From the NCBI RefSeq assembly GCF_019649055.1, contig NW_026570287.1, positions 434,001 through 498,000 on the forward strand: a stretch of DNA of 64,000 nt, read 5' to 3'. The stretch comes from Paramacrobiotus metropolitanus. Its lineage: Eukaryota > Tardigrada > Eutardigrada > Parachela > Macrobiotidae. A program made the position numbers and the translations under genes. Of this stretch, positions 14,241-28,378 are shown in pieces (position 1 is the first letter of the stretch; each line of letters opens with the position of its first letter). The notes under the pieces are model-generated. The model ran no database searches, was not told where the DNA came from, and worked only from the letters and a program-made list of their open reading frames with translations.

Positions 14241-17200
14241 GATGACAATACAAAGTGTGCAAGACAAAAGCGATCTTCCACGGCGCAAAACAAAAGGTCA
14301 GATTATGGATTTTTCATGTACAAGATTCTCGGTGTGTACAAAATATCCGTTGCGCGGTGTGGAGTTAAAGTGTAAATGATACAAGTCAGTCAGTCGGTTA
14401 TGAATGCACACTTATGGATTGTGCATATACCGTACGGATTTGCGAACAGGCGCTGACAAGCGAAGGGGGCGGAACGGAAATGTATTTCGGCACCCAATGA
14501 TTGGTGCAGGGAGGCTGGGCCAACTGTCATATCAATTCGGCATCAGCTGTGGCTGTACTGTCCGATATATCAGTGTGCACATAAATATATCGCAACAGAG
14601 GAGGAGGCTGCCTATGCGAACCTTCAAAGCGGCTGTCAAAAGCGTCAGTCAAAATGTGATAAATGCCAACAATTGCCATTCTAAGACCCCTGCTTAGTGA
14701 TCAAAGCTGATGTACCGCATCGCCATTCCCCGGCCCCGAACAACAGTACATTGACTGGTGTTGGCTCTGATCGTGCCCTCTCCACCGGCTCGTTAAGGAC
14801 AAGGCATTGTGACATGCAATCAGACAATTCCCAGACAATAAACCCATAGAGTAACCGGAATATCCATCACGCACGCATTGACACTGCCCGGCATCGCGCA
14901 CGTCCCACAACCCGGCTCAGAGCAACTGCTTACCACGGTAATAAATAATAAATTTTAATTGTGTATTGCCTGTTGGCAGGTTAGGGTGCGCTCCACTGAC
15001 GCAAACGCCCGTGGAATGTGGAATGTTTGGCAGGTAACGGACGGTGAGGATATTAGGGCGGATAAATATATGGATTTGCGAGGGATTGAAGAAAAAATAT
15101 TTGTATGATATTTGACGCGCCAGTATGCCGGCTGATTGGAACAGCTGTGACATGTAGATCCGCCTTGGTAGCCGCCCTCTCGAAGCGACTGTCGATGGAT
15201 AATATCAGACGTCGGATAGCTTTTGTGTATCAAAGACAGAAGCGCTGTCGAGTTGCAGTCGGGGCGGGTTTATACCGGCGGAAACCGGCAGCCGGGCATA
15301 TATACACACAGAGTGCAGACTACAACTGCAAAAATGATTGTGTCAACCCGAAATATTAACGCTCCGCTTGACTGGAAGTCATTCATCATGTCAATCATTA
15401 GGAGATTTATGTCAAAGCAAAATGCCGTAATAGAATGACATACAGCACACACAGCAGCAGCAGCCATAGAGAATGCCCCCAACAGCATCATTGCTACACA
15501 GAACATTAATCGCCGATATATATGTCCGACAGGTCTTCCAGCTCTCCCACGTCCATCAATTCGCGCGCCCTTGTGCGATGTATTAACATGCACTGCACTG
15601 TTGTCTGTCCCAAGGCATCAATCGCTGCCAAGTTGACCGTTATGGATTGACCACGCGTATAACATTTCGGGCTTTCATTTAATTTCCAGATATTTTGCTA
15701 TAGTTTATCGCAGCGCTGGCGCAATACACCAAAATACATAAGCATTTCGATGGGTTGGATACGCGTTTTCAAGTTATTTTGCATAAGTAATTTCACATGA
15801 ACACTAATATGCGCCTCCAGTTTTTGGCGAGACAAATTCTGAATATTTATAAAAAAGTACGTAGTACGTACGTGATCGCCAAAAAATGCCCGCAAAGCTA
15901 TAACCAAATTGTTTCGCGTCCTGACCGGATGAAAAAAATATTCCATTTTGCCCCGCGACGTTGCGCATATCCATTTTGATAATTTAAATTCAAATTTGGA
16001 TAATAATAGACACTTGCCGAAGGTGTAAGCCGATATATAAATTAATATAGATACTGTAATGTAACCATTTACTTGTGCTATAGCAATGATCGCTGACCAC
16101 ATGCATGAAAATGCTCTCTTCATGGTTTGATAAAAGAAATATATTATCCAAAACTGACCTAATATGGCAATTTTTTTCCGGCACTAATTAAGTTAACTGC
16201 TTGGTTCTTTAAATAAATACTGCCTTAAAAACGCAGAATACTGCATTTACTCGGGTAGGCATTTATACCCGTACCGGCAACTGGCATCGACCCATCATCA
16301 CAAACACAATATTGCAAATTTAATCGCTATCGATAAAAAATTTAAAAAAATTAAAATTAAAATTATGTAATTTCGGAAAAAGGCTATATTAGTATCTGCT
16401 GTTAAAGAATTAGATAATCAGAATACTAATACAATATAAACGCATTCTTTTTTTCATCGGACTGTATATAGCAACCTTAATAAAATTAAGCATCGAAGTG
16501 CTACAAGCCTACAAGCACGTGCACCTAGCCTGTTACTGGAATTAATTGCCCAAGTCAGTTTGCATTGAATATTGGTACCACATTAGGACCTTGCCGTGTG
16601 GCGTGTGGCGTCAGTTTTGTGATGTCAAACTGTTCGAACAAATTCACTGAACAAAAAAGTTTAGAAAGAAAATTAAAAGGTTTATGACGTAAATTTCAAG
16701 AAAAACATTCATGTCACTATTGCCGGCAAAAACTTTTACTGTACTGAATAACTGAAATATTGTTTCACTGCCAGCGACAGTTTTTTGCAGACGTCGCATG
16801 CAAATAGAATTTAATGAGGTTGTTGTGCATGTCATGAGCAGATCTACATTATAGAAGAAATACTTTGGTTAATTCAGTTTGTCGACGTTTTGATGTCATG
16901 TTATAGAGTGTGTCCGGTATTTTTGACTGTCATTAGCCGTGCTGAGATAGATGCACATTTTACCACGCTCATCATAACTCATGTGATCCTTATTACCCCG
17001 ATGTGCCATACACACATCTCGCATCTTGGCTGGCTCATAAACGATAATGTATAATAAACCCAGAAATGTCCCCCACAAGTAGCCCATCAATCATGTCGCT
17101 ATCTGTTCACACAGCAATATTTTCTCCGAGAAATTATCAACTGGTTCCATTATTATTTATGGTATGCTATATCGGGGGTAGTCACAGCCGCACTATACCG

Positions 17201-17401
17201 CACAGAGTGTTATTATACAGATGAACATGCGCGATAAGGAAGCGCGTCCACTGGAATCTGGCAGTTTTTTTCCACGTCATTTACAAGGACAAAAAATAAG
17301 CTTCCGTTTACACGCGTTGTGAAATTAATTATGCAACATTTTTTCTCGCTCAGCGCGCTGCTCATATGGTGATAAATGCATAATTCACTGGAATTCACTG
17401 C

Positions 17402-17456
17402 ATTACCCGACAAAGCTCAACAAGCATATTATGGTTGTTGAGCTTTGTCGGGTAAT
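17402..17456. repeat. Perfect 22-bp inverted repeat with 11-base loop
   Basis: Bases 17402-17423 are exactly complementary to 17435-17456 (left arm begins ATTACCCGACAAAG, right arm ends CTTTGTCGGGTAAT). The loop is 17424-17434. The stem does not extend beyond the 22 bp on either side. It lies in a gene-poor region. It could be a small-RNA hairpin or the scar of a miniature transposon. No target duplication was seen. Confidence 0.75.
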
Positions 17457-20400
17457 TTCGTTTTAAGAAAATACGCGGGTCGTGTTTTTTGGGCTGTCTC
17501 AGTAGGGTAGAGTGCACAACGGGTCAGGCTCCTGATGCAATAAATCGACAGAGATGGTGCCATAAACATGCCAGGCTAATTTTGAATGTACCAACAGATT
17601 CCATAAATTTCACCGTGGCAGAGTCCACCAAACGCGCGCGTCAGAGTTCTTTAATTCTTTGCACTTCCGGCGCCGACCATGGCATTTAGTTCAAAATCCA
17701 GAGACAGTTCTTAATGAATGATAAGTTGATTATTAACTGTTGATAAAACTTAAACGATATTTCTTCACAAATACAGTACAATAAATACAGTACAATATAA
17801 GGCATAAAAAAAATTTTAAAAAAATATTTCACAAATAGTCTAAATTTTCGTTTAATGACAAAGTACGTTTTGATTAATAATTATCTATGAACACAATAAA
17901 TTTGCTTAGATTTTTCGATGCTGCAGTACGCATTTCAATATTGCAGACGTCGATAAATTTGAGTTCATTTCACAAAATTCTGCACAAAACAGTTTGATAA
18001 CCTCATGGCAAAACACTTTTGCCTAGCACACTAATTTAATTACCATACAATCGAACAAATAGATACAACTTTATACATGTAGGTGCAGTGATGCGAATTC
18101 TGCTCGCTTAATTAGAGTCAGAAAGCAATATTCAATTTATAGGTGTACGCATATTTTATCATGAATTATCGTTCCATCTACACAGAAGGTCAAAAACAAA
18201 ACTGACTAAAAGCAAAACATAATGTGTTCGGTGCCATTCATAAGCGTAATGAAACGATGCATTGGTTCTACGTCAATCTTCAGCATAGAAAAATTCGGAA
18301 TTATGCATCAGCTATTATGATGCGCCTTTGCGTACGGTTGTATAGTGATTTTCGTTAATCTCTGCATTGACTTGCGCACGCCAAAAGAGGTGCCATGCAA
18401 AGGTGGACACATAAAGCTTCATTATAATGATAATAATGAACTAGCCTGACAAACGTTTTAATTAGGTATGTTTAGGTTACGAACAATCACTTCATTGCAA
18501 ACCCATTCACATCCGCCAGAGTGATGTGACGCCGACTAGTTAAGTGCATGATTATATTAATAAAACTGAATACCGTTACGCCTGCACTGCGGCTAAGCAA
18601 TATTGTTTACTGCACCACGTTGTCACGGTTAAAGAAGAAAAATCATTAATACGCAACTAAACATTTAAAGTTACATTTTGAGTTTTCATAAAGTAAACCG
18701 AATTCGATACTGCATAAATAACGTAAGAGTTGCAGTATTTGTGCAACATTTTTTCAATGAAAATGCAGCTTTTTAAACAGTAATTTGCATAATGTTGTAT
18801 CTGTTACTTCGATGATCGGTTTTTTTGTGCATTTAATATTATTGCACTCTGCCGATAAATTTTATCACAGAGAAAACCAGATCTGTAGCAAGAAATAGCG
18901 TCGTAGATAGTTAAGTCAAAAATTACATAATATAATTTTGTGCTATCAATTAAAATCATCATCGTATATCAGACAGTAAAGCTGTCGAGTCAGGAAGGAT
19001 GTAGTGCCAGTTTTGAGTGTTTAATACACAGTGAACCATTTGTTCGGTGTACCGCTGTGCCGGCATTGAACCTGACTCTTGATATGGAAATCGTATTGGA
19101 CGAAAATGTACTTGATTATGATCGAGTGTTTCTGATGGAGGAAATTCTCAAACAATAACAAATCTTCGAAACAGGTCCCGGAGCTGTCGTCAGTGTATGT
19201 TGTGCACACCGTCGTCGCCGAATGCCGTCTCTATATGCAGCGGAATCCATTATATATGCACAACAACAATGCCAATACGTCGGCGCAATATATCGAGTAG
19301 GAAAGGATCGATTTATTACATTAGCTCATGTTATATCAAAAGATGAAATCGCATTAGCACGAGCTGATTAATGGTCAATCAAGAATGGTGGAGCCGATCG
19401 CCCTCACCTGCTGTTTACGCCGGTTGAAGTTTGAAGGGAAACTGTACGGTCACGACCTGTATGATTAACGATTTTGTTTATAATCGCCCATCGGTAGCGA
19501 ATCTCTGTAATTAAGTCAGCGAATCGCATTCCATTTTGTTGGCTACTGTTCCTCTGAAAGAGTGTTTCATCGGGAACGGTTTAATTAATTAAGAACTTCA
19601 ATTTGTGCTTGAAATCACACCTACCGTAGAATCAAACCACACAGCCCCATTTGGTTGTTTTTTTTTTATTTCTTAAGTGGATTTGCGCTATTATATTATG
19701 CATTGGGGCAGTGAAGTGTGTGCGTTTGTATTGTACAGTATATGTACATGCGTGCACTATACTGCAGTATTTATGTTGGAAATATAGTAAGCGGCTGAAA
19801 TATCCCTCTTGGCGCAAATGACGAGACGCGTGTCAATCCTAATTAGCCGGGGTATTCAGTCGTAAAAAAAGACTCGCAGCATGTGAAGGATACATTAAAA
19901 TCAATCATAATGGAATAGATCGTAAATCCATACCTTGTCTGACAAGCGTATCTGTTCCAGGTTTTTGTTGTCTTTGTACATTTCTCCACGAACCGGTAAA
20001 AGAGTACATTTTCTTGTCAATATATGCGGCCATATGGCGGGCATCATGCCGGCACATACTGTGTAAGATGATGGAATTTTCAAATTTTCATTACACACTT
20101 TGCGGTAAGTCGCAAACAAGAATTTTGTCCGCAAGGCACGCTGCCATGAAAGAGATACAAATTACACTGGGTGGGAACATTCACAAAAATTAACTCTACC
20201 TTTATTGTCAGTGCCTGCTTATCAAGCAGAATTGCCAAATTGCATTTAAACAGCATCACAAAGGAATGTTTTCTTGACGAGAGCACACTGGTTTCAAAGC
20301 ATTTTCATCAAGCAAAGTGCGTTCATTATACTGCACGTCAGCATCTGCAATAAAATCATAATTAGCGTTTCAAAAAATTTCCTGCGTGTATACCAATTTT

Positions 20401-23400
20401 ACTTTAACAAAAATTCGTGAAAAACGTCTATTCTTTTAATTGCATTAGTCATTAATGGATTTTTGCTTGCATATAAACAATAAGATACTTAAATTAATCG
20501 GTGTTTAGCAAACGCTCTTTGGACTTAACTTTGCTTTAAAGTTTAAAGTACCAAGTTACTGCATATCAATTTTTATAGCATCAAATCCAAATTAATTTCA
20601 GCATTGTGTGTATGGAATATGCAATTCCTCTCGTGGCGAAACGGGTGTTTGCGACCAATGGAGCATTTAGCACTGAGGCGCTGGTTCAGCATCTCCGGCT
20701 AATCCGGTCGTCATGTTTCAATTTAGCCTTATTAAATATTGTTATGAACGCGTAATCCGGGTATGGGGCGCTTCCTGTATATGACTTTACACCGTCAGCA
20801 TCACCCACTGGCCGACACTTTTGACAGGATGATGCCGGTATATATACAGTACGAGTATAGATTCTAGCGCAGGGTATACGCGGCGCAGACTATATGCGGC
20901 ACTGTACGCCAGCGCCTCCAATGCTACATTCACAAGAAACAAATTGACGGATGAGTGGTGCGTGGCGTATGTTCGTATGTTTGTGGGCGATCATAAGAGT
21001 CGGTGACAAGTAAAGTGTCATTGTCAATCTGTCCAACTGACAATGATGGATGATGGAAGCGTCTTTGATGTTGACCGGTTCAATTAAATTCCATTTGTGA
21101 AGGCACACACGGCTCAGATTGGACGATATGCACACCGTAAAAATGTATGCGTCCATCTGATAGCACTTAATTTGCAATGATAAAATTTCTCATAATGAAT
21201 ACCAGTTTTGCTACAATACAGCAGTGGCAGCAGCAGAACAGTACCATAATCTGGCGATAACAATCCTTACAGCAAAGGGTGATTCAGAAGAGCAGACAAT
21301 AATTATTTCGCCATAGTTAGTATTGAACATTAGTTCTGTAAAAAAGCTGTGGTTTTCGTACTTACAGTCATAATTATTTGAAAAACCATAGGAAGCTCAA
21401 ATATGAAGTCAGGTAATTAAGAAGCAGCCAGCTAAGGGTTTTGCGCAACCGAAAACAAAAGGTAAAGGATATGTTATAATGCCGGAAACTATAAATGACA
21501 ATATGTGCATTGTATAACTTGTTTATTGTTAAAGGACTTAAGCCTTAAGTCACGACGTACTGCGTTAACTTTTGATTTCTGATTGCTGTTGTTCTGCGTT
21601 CTCAATTTTATAATTTGCTAAATCAATTTTATTATCAGAGTAGTATGGTAATAATGGTACTACAATATTAGCTGCAGCTTATATCGAGCTGCAATTTTCC
21701 TCACTTCCAAATTAATTTACAGTGTAAAATAAATTTTGGTTTACCGTTTTTTGCCACACACTAAAAACTAGTTGATTATAGGATCACAGCATGTAGTTTA
21801 ACCTGAGTATGTGCAATAGTTCAAGAAATTCATAAAACTGAGTCAGATTTTACACGAACTTTTGGTCAACCTTACGAAATAATATTTTTTCAGCGTCGAC
21901 CATAATTAAACCCGCCAGATTTTAAACCAAGCTGCCTGAACGAAACGTATGTGCGATGGTTTATACTATATTGTTTACTGCTGTGCATCTGTTTAATGTA
22001 TTAAAGCCCACAATTTAGTAGTGCGTAGATAATTAATAGCCGGAAAGTCTGCATGTCTTTGCGCCAGATAAGCGCATCGGAGACGTCGCAGCTCCAAATT
22101 AGTTGTTTATTTTCAGGCATCTGAGTGGATAATCAGACCACAAACACTGGGGTAATGCTGGAAAATGATTGGCAAGCGGAGCTGTCTGTGTATCGCGACC
22201 GGGAGAGCCTTTGAACCGGCATCCCAAAATGGACTGTGAAGGAGGCCGGCAAGAGTACGGATGTACAGCGCAGTGATATCAGTGTGACACGTAGCTCTGT
22301 TGAAGTATCTGGGAGATTGGCACCGAGTGGACGAGTCAACATGCTAATGATGACAGAGTCGTGTGTGTGATTGATGACCTTTTTATACCATACAGGGCCC
22401 AGCTATCTTCCCCGCCTAATGGCGCGACACATAATGAAGCAGAAATGAGTCCTATGATGAAATGTGTGAAGCTGGCATATGCGGTGTAACGGCATGTGGC
22501 ACATCGTTGCATGCGCCGAAACAAACGAATTACACACTCATAATGGTCGCCGGTCAGCTGTATGTTGTCACGGTGCGCTTTTGCAGCCGAAAGTCAATGA
22601 CTTGCTGCAGGTAGAGTTGACTTTTCAGATGACAGCAAAAAACAGAATGCTTCTGCACTTTTATTATTTGCATATTTTGCGAGTTTCGTTTCTTGAATAT
22701 TTATTCACTCGCTTTATTTTATTGGTCTCGTCAGAGATGTATTACTAAATTATTTCAGAAATAAGTAAATCTGAATACAAATCCGCCCTTGCGATTCAAA
22801 ATATAAACCGGCACATATTCGTTGCGTATTGCATATGAAAACAACTAGAATATGTACACAATAATGCAAAATTAGGAGAAAATGGATACGCCGACATAAA
22901 ATTCGCCCGAATTTGCCAGTTACAGCGCCTATACTGTCCGCTACCCAATGGTCACGCCAAGCCACGAACGGCCATAAGCACGAAAAAGAACCGGTTCATG
23001 AAAAGGAGACAGTAATATGCCTTCCGGTTTTCTTCTGTAAATGGAGGAGTTTCTCTTTCGTCATTAATAAGATCCACAGCGGTAAATACAAAGTGAAGCG
23101 GATGCAACGATGCTTATCAAAGCAGCTTTGTGTACCAAATGCGCGCCTCAATAACTCCACTGTATGCAGGGATCATTTTCGCTTCGTCACATTTTCGCTA
23201 CGCCTAGGTCCGCCAAACTGCCACTTTACAAGATAAAACGATCTTCCACGGCACGTGAAAGGAAGCTCAAAGATGGATGGCATTTTAACGACAACTGGAG
23301 CACAGACCTGGAATTGTATCGTAAAGAGATATCGTAATGTGTACATGCATGTCGTACTGATTTCATTACTATAGTTGAATTTTTAAGACACAAATAAAAA

Positions 23401-26400
23401 ATTTTGCATTTGTTAATCATTATTGACTTTATTTAAAACTGTAATATAGTAGGTTTAATTTAGAAGCGAGTTTTTAAAAACTGCAATACACCTAATCACT
23501 TGGTTGAAATACTTACTCAGTTCAAGCCTGCATTTTAAGAACCGGCACCGCGTATAACTGTCAGCAGTCACTTCTTTCACATGTTTCGCTATATAACTCA
23601 TTAGCACGCTGCTGATTGAAATAAGTCCGACATTATTTCGTTAACGCTGTTCCGTGTATCTGGCACCCAAAATTCGAATTCGATTGACAACGTTATGAGC
23701 GTGCTATAGCAAGTATTTTATTTTTTATTTCATTGTAGCCATTTTACGTTTTCTGTGCAAGTGCAAGAAGTTTAGATACACTTTGTAACCGTAGAATTAT
23801 AGATCGCTTAATCATAACGCTATTTTTTTGCAGTTTTTGATGATTCCTACAGTTTGTAAGCGTATTCGCTTCGAATTTATTGTGATGAATGTTATAACTT
23901 GTACCGATCATATAAGCGAAGTTGGACGCTTCGATACGAGTAGGGCTTTAACGTGTTTGTGGTTGACTACAGCAAATACGCATAAATGATCTAATAAAAT
24001 CTAACGAGCGTTGACGAAAGTATATAATAGATTTTATTGAGGAAATTCCGTTTTTGCGAGCTTCACCAAACGGGCCATAAGACTTACAGTTGGCAAAGTG
24101 CACAGTCGGACAATAAGTAAAGATACCCGGTGTGAATATGTCAGTAAAAGTGGCCAGCATATTCAGATAGCCCGGACATAGATTTATAGCGACATAAAAC
24201 AGGCCAGAAAAACATGAGGATCGTGACTACGCTCATGAAAGGCGGTTTATGGTCTAATAAGTTTATGAATATTGAGAAATAAATCACGGACCAAACAAAG
24301 CCATACAGCTATACACAGCTAGCGTAGTTTCCCAAGTATAGGTTTATGGCTGGGAGCGGGCGTGGACGTAGTTTTGGAAAACGGGCCAGCGAGATGGCCC
24401 GCGCTGTGTTGCAACTCTCAAGAGAATCGTCAGCTATGGATTTAATTTAAAACTCACTCCCAGGGAGGAACTTAACGATATGCTGCAAAGTGGCGAAAGT
24501 TGATTTATGACCAGACATAAACTTCCCCGCGCATAACAACTGCATGTCCCATCAGGAATATCATAAATTTTAACTCATAATACGCGCACGCCACACACCG
24601 CTATCGATATATCTACGCCGTATGCCTCTGAAACCCCGTGTCTTCCTTCGATTTCGTACGACGATGTTCCGTCTGTATGTTAATTTTAAATTCAATAAAT
24701 GCACCGCTTTTGCAGAATTATAAATCGTAGGTAAAATGTATTTCTACGACTGGCACTGGCTTGAAGTATCATGTTAGGTACTTTAGTATATATGCACATT
24801 TCGAGTTTTTGATTTGAACATATATGCAAATAGCCGGATGGCACTCCTCCATCAGAACATAGCTTTATGGGCGCTATTTTACTTTTTTATCAGTAAATTT
24901 TAGAAAACTGACTGATAGTATTTTATACAAAATAAAATGTGCATTACCATTTCTTAGCAATTAGGTGACTGTGAATGGCCAATGCGCGCAGAAAGCTCTC
25001 GGATATAAGAAACATTCAGAATACCAGTAAAATTTTACTTTTCCAAAATCAGTTTTCAGATATTTAGAAACATCAGATGGCTTTACAGCTTACATCGCAA
25101 TAAAAACTCCATTACTGCACTCATGCACAGTACAAATCGGAATACAGTAGAATACTGGAACTTGTGATTACTGCGTACAATACTGCGATTTTATTAGGCA
25201 CCGACATGTGTTTTTTCCATTTTTGTCCCAATTTTTAAGCAAGAAGGACTCAAAAATTTGAAATGCGTTTGTAAACAACATGGAATTTAATGTTCCACTG
25301 CATTATGTCACGCCTTATAGTGTATTTAAAAAATCTGGCGGTAAACTGCAGTATTTTGTAAACGAGTTTTATCGTTATATATTTTTATTCCAGTAAACCT
25401 TAATCGAGAGCGCTAGTACAACAATGTTGTTGCCTCTACAATTTTGTTATACTGTCCACGCGAAGAGTGGTAGAAATAGTTTTCAAAAATGCTGTGTTAT
25501 GTGGAGATGCACTACATATCCGCAACGAATCGAGTACAAGATCTAACCATTACTAATTTCGCATGCGAATCATCAGTGAAGTACCTACAATATCTTTTCC
25601 GGCTAGGTAGTAGTACGTACATATCACAAAAGTATTTTTTAATATATTAAATTTGGCTTTTTTTTATTAACATCTGATTGTGGTAGCGCAAACCAATTTC
25701 GGATTTTCAGTTTTTTAGTATTATGAGTTTATTTGTACTGTAGAGTTAATAATAAGACTGGTATTGTTTAACCAGTGAAACCAGCGGTTCTCGTAAAACT
25801 ATTTCACATAATTATTATGAGTTGCATGACAGGAGTAAAAACAAAGAACGTGCTTGACCTTTGCCTGTTTTCGAAAGCTTGGTACAATATACGCTCAAGA
25901 TGTGTAGACTAGAGTAGTAGGTAGCAAATAACAAAAAAGTCGTTTTACACTGACATTCTGGCACTGCGGTAAGCGCACTTCCGGTTGAACATTTAGTTTT
26001 GGCTGCGGTATGTTACCGATACTAGAAAACTTTCCCTCTGCTACAAAAGAACTGGCGCCAGTGGGAGTGTATACCAAACGAGGTTCCACGAATATACGTA
26101 TACGGCTATGGTCATAGATGCAGTGCAATATTTTTCCGAACTGGGCAAGCAATACGTACATACAGCAATATGAAACGGAATAATAAGCGAAAAGAGTGGA
26201 ATGAAACGGCTGCAGGAAATGCTCACATGTGTCATCATAAATCATCTTTGGACATTTTACTCAAACTCATTACGTGTGATAAATTTCCAACGATGCATTT
26301 GTCAAATTGAACTTGACAGGACACAATAACCGCCTGTCGTTATTTCCACTCCTGTGGCAATCAACTTAATCATTCAACAACAGCATGCATCTTGTTCGGA

Positions 26401-28073
26401 GCTACGTAGGACGATGCGGCGATTCCGTTTTCGGAACCTACATAAGTTATGTATCACATAATCAGCTGTGCGGTACTGGCGGCGACTTGTTACGGCAACA
26501 TACAATAATAACATTTGATATAATGCAGCCACACGGATTCGCTGATTGCAATGAAAACCGGTTATTAGTGATACTGTGTATGTATGTCTTCCTCGTTTTG
26601 CGTGCCTGTTAAACAGAATTTTTATTTCTAACTCAAATCGGGATTGTTAATTACGACTACTTTAATGAAGTACTGAATTTAGCAACTGAAACGTTTGTAA
26701 AGCGTGTATCAGTACGTGTAATAAACGCGTCGCCTTTCAGGAAAATATCGGTTGTACGTTGTACAATGCAACTACCAAACTAACAGAAATAGAATGCATG
26801 ATGCAGTTCCAGTTTGTTTGTCATATAAGTAAGTATGCGCAGATAATACAGGAATTTATAAAGTTAACTATTACTACCGACGTTAGAAAAACATAAAAAA
26901 CTTAATTTAAGAAAAACTTCGAATTGAATGGTAGTTAAAGCGCAATTAAAATCAATTTAAAATTTGAAAAATTTTGAAAACTGGGATTCGCGATTGCAGA
27001 AAAGACTAATACCAAGTTATTGTACTCTGTAGTTTGAAGTAGTTTCTATGAACATACGAATAATCGAATATTACCCGACGCGCAGACATAATTTTGACAA
27101 TAAACCTTTTTCCACTAAAATTATTCACCTTGGCATTAATTATGCCGTTTGCAAGGTTGGAAATCAAAAGGTGATGGTGGCGGACGTCGCGGAACTTTTA
27201 TCGGAATCATATTTCAACCGGCACGTAAGGCATAATTAGACAAGCGTCAGACCTATGCCATTGATATTCATACTCGAGACACATCATTTTTCCTACATGT
27301 CAAAATGCGTACAATGGATAATTTTTGAATTCCTTTTGTGATTACGGGCCAAAAATCATGTAACACAATAGCCGATCTAGCAGTTTCGCATTGCCATCAC
27401 AAAATAGCAGTCAATTAATCAGTGACAGAAATGCCCAGCAGCTGTGTTAACTGTTAAGTAAAGTGATCGATCTGGCCATAGCGTATAGTGTATACCAGGC
27501 TGATTTTCTTTCTTACAAGCCACTATGACTAAGAGGCATGTTTTTTGACAGGTAGAAATTAAGATCAATTGATTGGTTGAGGGGAAAAGTATATAGTTCA
27601 ACAAACAAGCACTCTTTATTTGAATTTGTTCTAGCCGACTGTGCTCCGTTGTTGTGGTATGTTGTGGGCACACAACAAGGATCAATCCAAGTCGCTCAAA
27701 CTGCCACTTCTGCACTGACAGTCTGTCTCGGATAGTAACTTTTGTCAGCAAAATCTCAAACACAACAACACCGTTCTTAATTCTAAACACTCCAAAACTA
27801 TACTAAAACTAAAATTCTAAACTAAACTTTTTCATTATGAAATCTTCAAACTAGTATATAAACAAAATACTACCAATACATTCATTTTATACACTGAAAT
27901 TTCAGTCCGTACCGCGTATATACAGTATGTAGCTCTTAAAACAACAATTCCCGTGTAAAAACCCGAATTTCTGATAAGCTTTTCCAAAACTATTAAAATC
28001 AGTTACAGTTATTGCAACGATTAAATATGTAACAAAAGTATGAGTACCGAAAATAGCTGCAGCATAATATATC

Positions 28074-28079
28074 TTTATT
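28074..28079 (-). terminator. Possible poly(A) signal for ATP-citrate lyase
   Basis: TTTATT on the + strand reads AATAAA on the - strand, about 300 bp past the ATP-citrate lyase stop. The hexamer is common in AT-rich DNA, so the assignment is tentative. Confidence 0.3.
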
Positions 28080-28142
28080 ATTAAAATCTTCCTTTCAGCT
28101 TTCCTTCTGCACAAGAGACGACAGTTATAGCTTTCTCCTTAC

Positions 28143-28163
28143 TGAGTTCCCTCAGGGAACTCA
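28143..28163. repeat. Near-perfect 21-bp palindrome
   Basis: TGAGTTCCCT, a central C, then AGGGAACTCA: two 10-bp complementary arms with a single central base. It is in the presumed 3' untranslated region of ATP-citrate lyase. Function unknown. Confidence 0.5.
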
Positions 28164-28378
28164 CACATTCATAAACCGTTGAGAAAATAACACAAAGCAG
28201 ATTCAAAACGTAAAATATAAAATTAAAATAAATTAGAATTCCAGCAACCAACTGGAATCATAAAAGGGAAATTTATAAGTTATTAAAGATTACGTTTTAC
28301 AGCACACGGGAAAATCCGGAATGGGCTATTACGTTGATAACGATATCAGCACCGATATATTATTGCAAATCCCCAAAT

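Larger units (their letters stand above)
14241..28378. other. 14-kb stretch without recognisable genes
   Basis: This lies upstream of the NET zinc-finger gene and downstream of ATP-citrate lyase. The open frames (for example 15270-15593 -, 25895-26245 -, 27419-27790 -) show no family resemblance and no supporting splice pattern. A perfect 22-bp-stem hairpin (17402-17456) and a near-perfect palindrome (28143-28163) are the only structured elements I can support. Long gene-poor flanks are common around developmental regulators, so enhancers are plausible. None can be pinpointed by eye. Confidence 0.5.

Noticed and set aside
15270-15593. 107-codon - strand frame with a hydrophobic Ala-rich segment
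   Set aside because: The hydrophobic part comes from a CAG/CAGCAG-rich stretch; no homology or gene structure.
18940-19158. Open frame with a fairly protein-like end (LDMEIVLDENVLDYDRVF)
   Set aside because: No known family and no clear acceptor or upstream exon; the non-ATG-rich 5' part looks like noncoding DNA.
27419-27790. 123-codon - strand frame downstream of ACLY
   Set aside because: Low-information translation, no motif, and no splice signals; likely chance or 3' UTR.
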